Part shown: piece after piece, positions 61,430 through 64,000 of the stretch
Numbering within the stretch: position 1 is the stretch's first letter
Layout of the letters: the number at the start of each line of letters is the position of its first letter
Assembly (NCBI RefSeq): GCF_018736045.1
Contig: NZ_CP076132.1
Span: forward strand, 1,411,501 to 1,475,500
Reading direction: 5' to 3'
Origin: Flammeovirga yaeyamensis
GTDB lineage: Bacteria > Bacteroidota > Bacteroidia > Cytophagales > Flammeovirgaceae
Length of the DNA stretch: 64,000 bases
Program-made: the position numbers and the translations under genes
The notes under the pieces: generated by a model
Told to the model about the DNA's origin: nothing
The model's input: only the letters and a program-made list of their open reading frames with translations
Databases searched by the model: none

Positions 61430-62260
61430 TTATCCTAACTTGAATGAGATTGGTAATACCATTCTTTGTTTTACTGGACGACCACGTTGCTTACCAGGCT
61501 TCCATTTAGGAGCTTTTTTCAAGACATTGATAGCTGCTTCATCACAACCTGCACCAATACCTCTAACTACCTTAATGTCAGTAAGTGTACCGTCTTTGTC
61601 TACAACGAATTGAACATATACTTTACCTTCTACACCCATACGCTTAGCTTGAGAAGGGTATTTCATGTTCTTACCTACCCACTTGTAGAATTTACCCATA
61701 CCACCAGGGAAACCTGCCGGGTCCTCTACAATTTCGAAAATTTCTTCAACTGCCTCTTCTTCTTCTTCCACTTCCTCTACTTCAGGAGCTTCTTCGATTA
61801 CAGCTTCGTCGTCGAATTCTTCAGGTAAATCGATTTCAATTTCGTCTTCGATTTCTTCCTCATCTGGTACTTGTACAATTTGAGGAACGGTTACTTTTGG
61901 TGGTGGAGGTGGTTGTTGTTGAGTCACAGGAATGTCTACCATTTCCTCATCGTCAAAATCGAGTGAACCTAAATCCATTAATTGTTGCTCTTCATACGAA
62001 GGGAATTCCAACGCTACAAGTACAACAAGCATAGAGAAAGAAATACCGATCATACCGAATAGCCAAGAATATTTCGATATATCTACATCGTTATATTTCT
62101 TAACTAAAATTCTTTTTTCTTCACCTGTTTTCTTTCCTGCAATAATATCAGTTCCCACCTTATTCATAATAAAACGGAATAACTGAATTAGAACTAGGAA
62201 AGATACCACCAATATGATGATAACTGGTATAATGCCTAATTTTCCTAAGATACTTATCAT
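61430..62260 (-). CDS. TonB-family energy transducer
   Basis: 276 residues. Two N-terminal membrane helices (about residues 7-32 and 68-85), then a Pro-rich segment (QQQPPPPPKVTVPQ) and a very acidic stretch (VEEVEEEEEAVEEIFEIVED). The C-terminal TonB domain is about residues 185-276 (YPSQAKRMGVEGKVYVQFVV, DIKVVRGIGAGCDEAAINVL, WKPGKQRGRPVKQRMVLP). Two helices and an acidic spacer are typical of Bacteroidota TonB-like proteins, which couple proton motive force to outer-membrane transporters. Monocistronic. Confidence 0.93.
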   Translation of the reverse strand: MISILGKLGIIPVIIILVVSFLVLIQLFRFIMNKVGTDIIAGKKTGEEKRILVKKYNDVDISKYSWLFGMIGISFSMLVVLVALEFPSYEEQQLMDLGSLDFDDEEMVDIPVTQQQPPPPPKVTVPQIVQVPDEEEIEDEIEIDLPEEFDDEAVIEEAPEVEEVEEEEEAVEEIFEIVEDPAGFPGGMGKFYKWVGKNMKYPSQAKRMGVEGKVYVQFVVDKDGTLTDIKVVRGIGAGCDEAAINVLKKAPKWKPGKQRGRPVKQRMVLPISFKLG

Positions 62261-62497
62261 CTGAATACGAATTTAATGCTGCGAATAATCCAAATCTAAT
62301 TATTATTCATCGCCCGAAAATACAACTAGATATTTTTATTTACAAAAAAGTAATTGCAAAGGAGCGTTAAAATATCTTATTGACTATTTTGAGGTCAAAA
62401 CATTTGATCAACAAATTACGAATGTCACAGTTTCTAAAGTTTAAATTTAACTGTTTTAACAAATAATTGTACTATAAATGCATGATATAGGTGAAGA

Positions 62498-63553
62498 TTA
62501 CATTTTTTCGATCTTCCTAAAAAAATCATGAAGATTTTTGAAATCTTTTTCTGTGTGTGCTGGGAAGTTGGCAATTCGAAAAGTATTGTGTTTCCAAGTC
62601 CCATATCCATTCCCTAAAGTAATTCCGTTTTTCTTCGCTTCTTGTTTTATCAAATGCACTTTTTCTTCCGAGGACTTAATACCTAAAACAGTGGGTGAAC
62701 GTAAACGTGTTGTAGGCACAATAAAATCATAGCCGAGCTTTTGCATCAACTTTATCAATCGTTCCATCCTGTTTTTTAATTCGTTTTCTACTTTTCGAAT
62801 ATGAGGACGTTGTTGAAGTACCTTATTTAATAAATAGATACCTAATATATTAGGTGTATGCGTTGTTTGATGTTTTTGTTGGTTCTTATATATAGAGTAT
62901 AAGTTATTATAATGCTTGTCTTCTTGATTTAAATTAGAAAGTGCTTTAGGAGAACAAACCATAATAGCTAGGCCAGAAGGTAAGCCAAAACATTTTTGTA
63001 CACTTGCATACCATAAGTCAGCAGAAAGCCAATCCATATTTATACCCGACATACTACTTGTGGCATCAATAAATATGAGAGGTTTAGAATATCTTTTTCT
63101 TATTTTCTGCAATGTTTTAGAATGAATGAAGGTAGTATTCGATGTCTCACAAGATGTCAAACACAATACATCGGCAGATTTTGCCTCCATTGCATCTAAA
63201 TGATGCAAACTAATAGATCTATGTATAGGGTATTTATATTTCTCTACTTTCTTATTGGTATTGTAATTGGCCCATTTTTCTCCAAATGCACCATTATATA
63301 TATGTATAAATTTTTTTCCTCGAAAAGACTGATCCGTTATTTCCCAACATTCAGTAGCACTTGATGTGAAAAATACCTCATAATTTTTAGGAATCTCTAA
63401 TTTATCTTTCACAGTAGCAATGGTGGTTTGCATCAATTGCATGAACTCATCACTTCTATGATTACATGAAAGAATACCTTCTTCAAAGGCGTCCTGCATA
63501 TATTTATCTATATTGTTTTCTATCTTACTTGGACCGGGATAAAATGAAATCAT
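62498..63553 (-). CDS. Class V aminotransferase (SerC-like)
   Basis: 351 residues, a normal length for SerC/alanine-glyoxylate-type enzymes. The PLP Lys is in WYASVQKCFGLPSGLAIMV near residue 185, with the preceding Asp in LIFIDATSSMSG near 160. Substrate-loop residues are FYPGPSKI at the start and CNHRSDEFMQLM. The family includes phosphoserine aminotransferase, and the N-terminal PGP and HRS motifs match it, although the serine pathway assignment is not certain. The N-terminus is short and starts right at the ATG. Confidence 0.9.
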   Translation of the reverse strand: MISFYPGPSKIENNIDKYMQDAFEEGILSCNHRSDEFMQLMQTTIATVKDKLEIPKNYEVFFTSSATECWEITDQSFRGKKFIHIYNGAFGEKWANYNTNKKVEKYKYPIHRSISLHHLDAMEAKSADVLCLTSCETSNTTFIHSKTLQKIRKRYSKPLIFIDATSSMSGINMDWLSADLWYASVQKCFGLPSGLAIMVCSPKALSNLNQEDKHYNNLYSIYKNQQKHQTTHTPNILGIYLLNKVLQQRPHIRKVENELKNRMERLIKLMQKLGYDFIVPTTRLRSPTVLGIKSSEEKVHLIKQEAKKNGITLGNGYGTWKHNTFRIANFPAHTEKDFKNLHDFFRKIEKM

Positions 63554-63702
63554 TTTTTATTTTTTTTCTCAAAGGTAGTATAATTAAAAACAACTTTATT
63601 TAGTTTTGAAGAGACAGAAATCTAAACTTTTCTATTTTTTGACTGTTAACACCTAAAATTTATACTTATATATATAGGTGACGATATAACCTACTTAATA
63701 CT

Positions 63703-64000
63703 ATGACCGAAAGTCAACAACTAATAAAAAGCGAAAATAAACGCCAACTTCTTTTCATATTTCTATGTGGAATTTTTATATCCAATGCCATTGTAGCAGA
63801 AATTATTGGCAGTAAGATTTTTTCACTAGAATCATTTATAGGGGTACAACCTGCTCAGATCGAATTTTTTGGTGATCTAATTTTAGATTTTAATTTATCG
63901 GCGGGAGTAGTATTATGGCCTGTAGTTTTTATTACTACTGATATTATCAATGAGTATTTTGGTAAAAAAGGAGTAAAGGTAGCTTCGTTTTTAACAGCGG
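63703..64000 (+). CDS. Queuosine-precursor transporter (YhhQ/VUT family), N-terminal part
   Basis: Runs off the right edge; 99 residues visible. After a basic N-terminus (MTESQQLIKSENKRQLL) come a first membrane helix (FIFLCGIFISNAIVAEIIG) and a second segment with GVVLWPVVFITTDIINEYFG. The FITTDIINEYFGKK motif is the signature of the YhhQ/Vut family, importers of queuosine precursors such as preQ0 and preQ1. Divergent from the aminotransferase. Confidence 0.88.
   Translation, partial: MTESQQLIKSENKRQLLFIFLCGIFISNAIVAEIIGSKIFSLESFIGVQPAQIEFFGDLILDFNLSAGVVLWPVVFITTDIINEYFGKKGVKVASFLTA

Noticed and set aside
1-64000. tRNA and rRNA genes, riboswitches
   Set aside because: None could be supported by reading the sequence; a covariance search would be decisive.

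Overview
The window looks like a marine Bacteroidota chromosome, most likely Cytophagales and close to Flammeovirga. This rests on low GC, start regions without clear Shine-Dalgarno sequences, several TAnnTTTG promoter motifs, menaquinone genes, many lipoproteins and SPI exports, a type IX secretion C-terminal sorting domain, and gene families typical of that group (DUF3179, YwqK repeats, DUF1566, M28 and M23 peptidases). No rRNA, tRNA or CRISPR array was seen.

Layout. 1-25 kb is ordinary core and surface-protein territory: menE-like (partial), YwqK repeat protein, S4 RNA-binding protein, TPR protein, M28 peptidase, DUF3179, hemA, small exported proteins, menB, an exported amidohydrolase, lipoproteins, a T9SS leucine-rich-repeat protein, a PAS histidine kinase with its response regulator, DinB, and a large exported putative glycoside hydrolase. 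Intrinsic terminators separate many of these genes.

26.19-37.32 kb is the most unusual part. It is an array of integron-type gene cassettes, all read on the minus strand. Seven attC-like sites plus a half-site were found. For most cassettes the first bases (GTT...) are the reverse complement of the bases that open the attC at the cassette's own end, as required of an excised circular cassette. In reading order the cargo is: an 800-residue coiled-coil, toxin-like protein; a two-gene cassette (membrane protein plus SH3/CHAP amidase); a SAP/DUF6434 protein; a cassette occupied by a decayed IS91-type element; a DUF6985-like protein; a HEPN-like protein; a lipoprotein plus a damaged small gene; and a second DUF6985-like protein. 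No working integron integrase is present, but a decayed tyrosine-recombinase 3' end lies about 220 bp from the first cassette.

37.7-46.3 kb holds a YdeI-like protein, an exported protein, a COG0523 GTPase, an ABC-F ATPase with a small LSm-like partner, and a sulfatase/DUF1566 lipoprotein pair. From 39.2 to 59.4 kb, seven intergenic blocks carry a composite repeat family made of short palindromes and degenerate tandem arrays with a 7-bp (sometimes 8-bp) period.

46.6-59 kb looks like a catabolic and detoxification region: a YdeP-type molybdopterin oxidoreductase, a Zn alcohol dehydrogenase overlapping an esterase-D-like hydrolase, two AraC regulators, two SnoaL-like proteins with an alpha/beta hydrolase, and a complete class I P450 system (P450, 2Fe-2S ferredoxin, ferredoxin reductase). 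The P450 set resembles marine Bacteroidota systems that demethylate O-methyl sugars of red algae. The dehydrogenase, esterase and formate-dehydrogenase-like genes would suit removal of the formaldehyde released; this link is inference.

59.4-64 kb returns to core genes: M23 peptidase, TonB-family protein, class V aminotransferase, and the start of a queuosine-precursor transporter.
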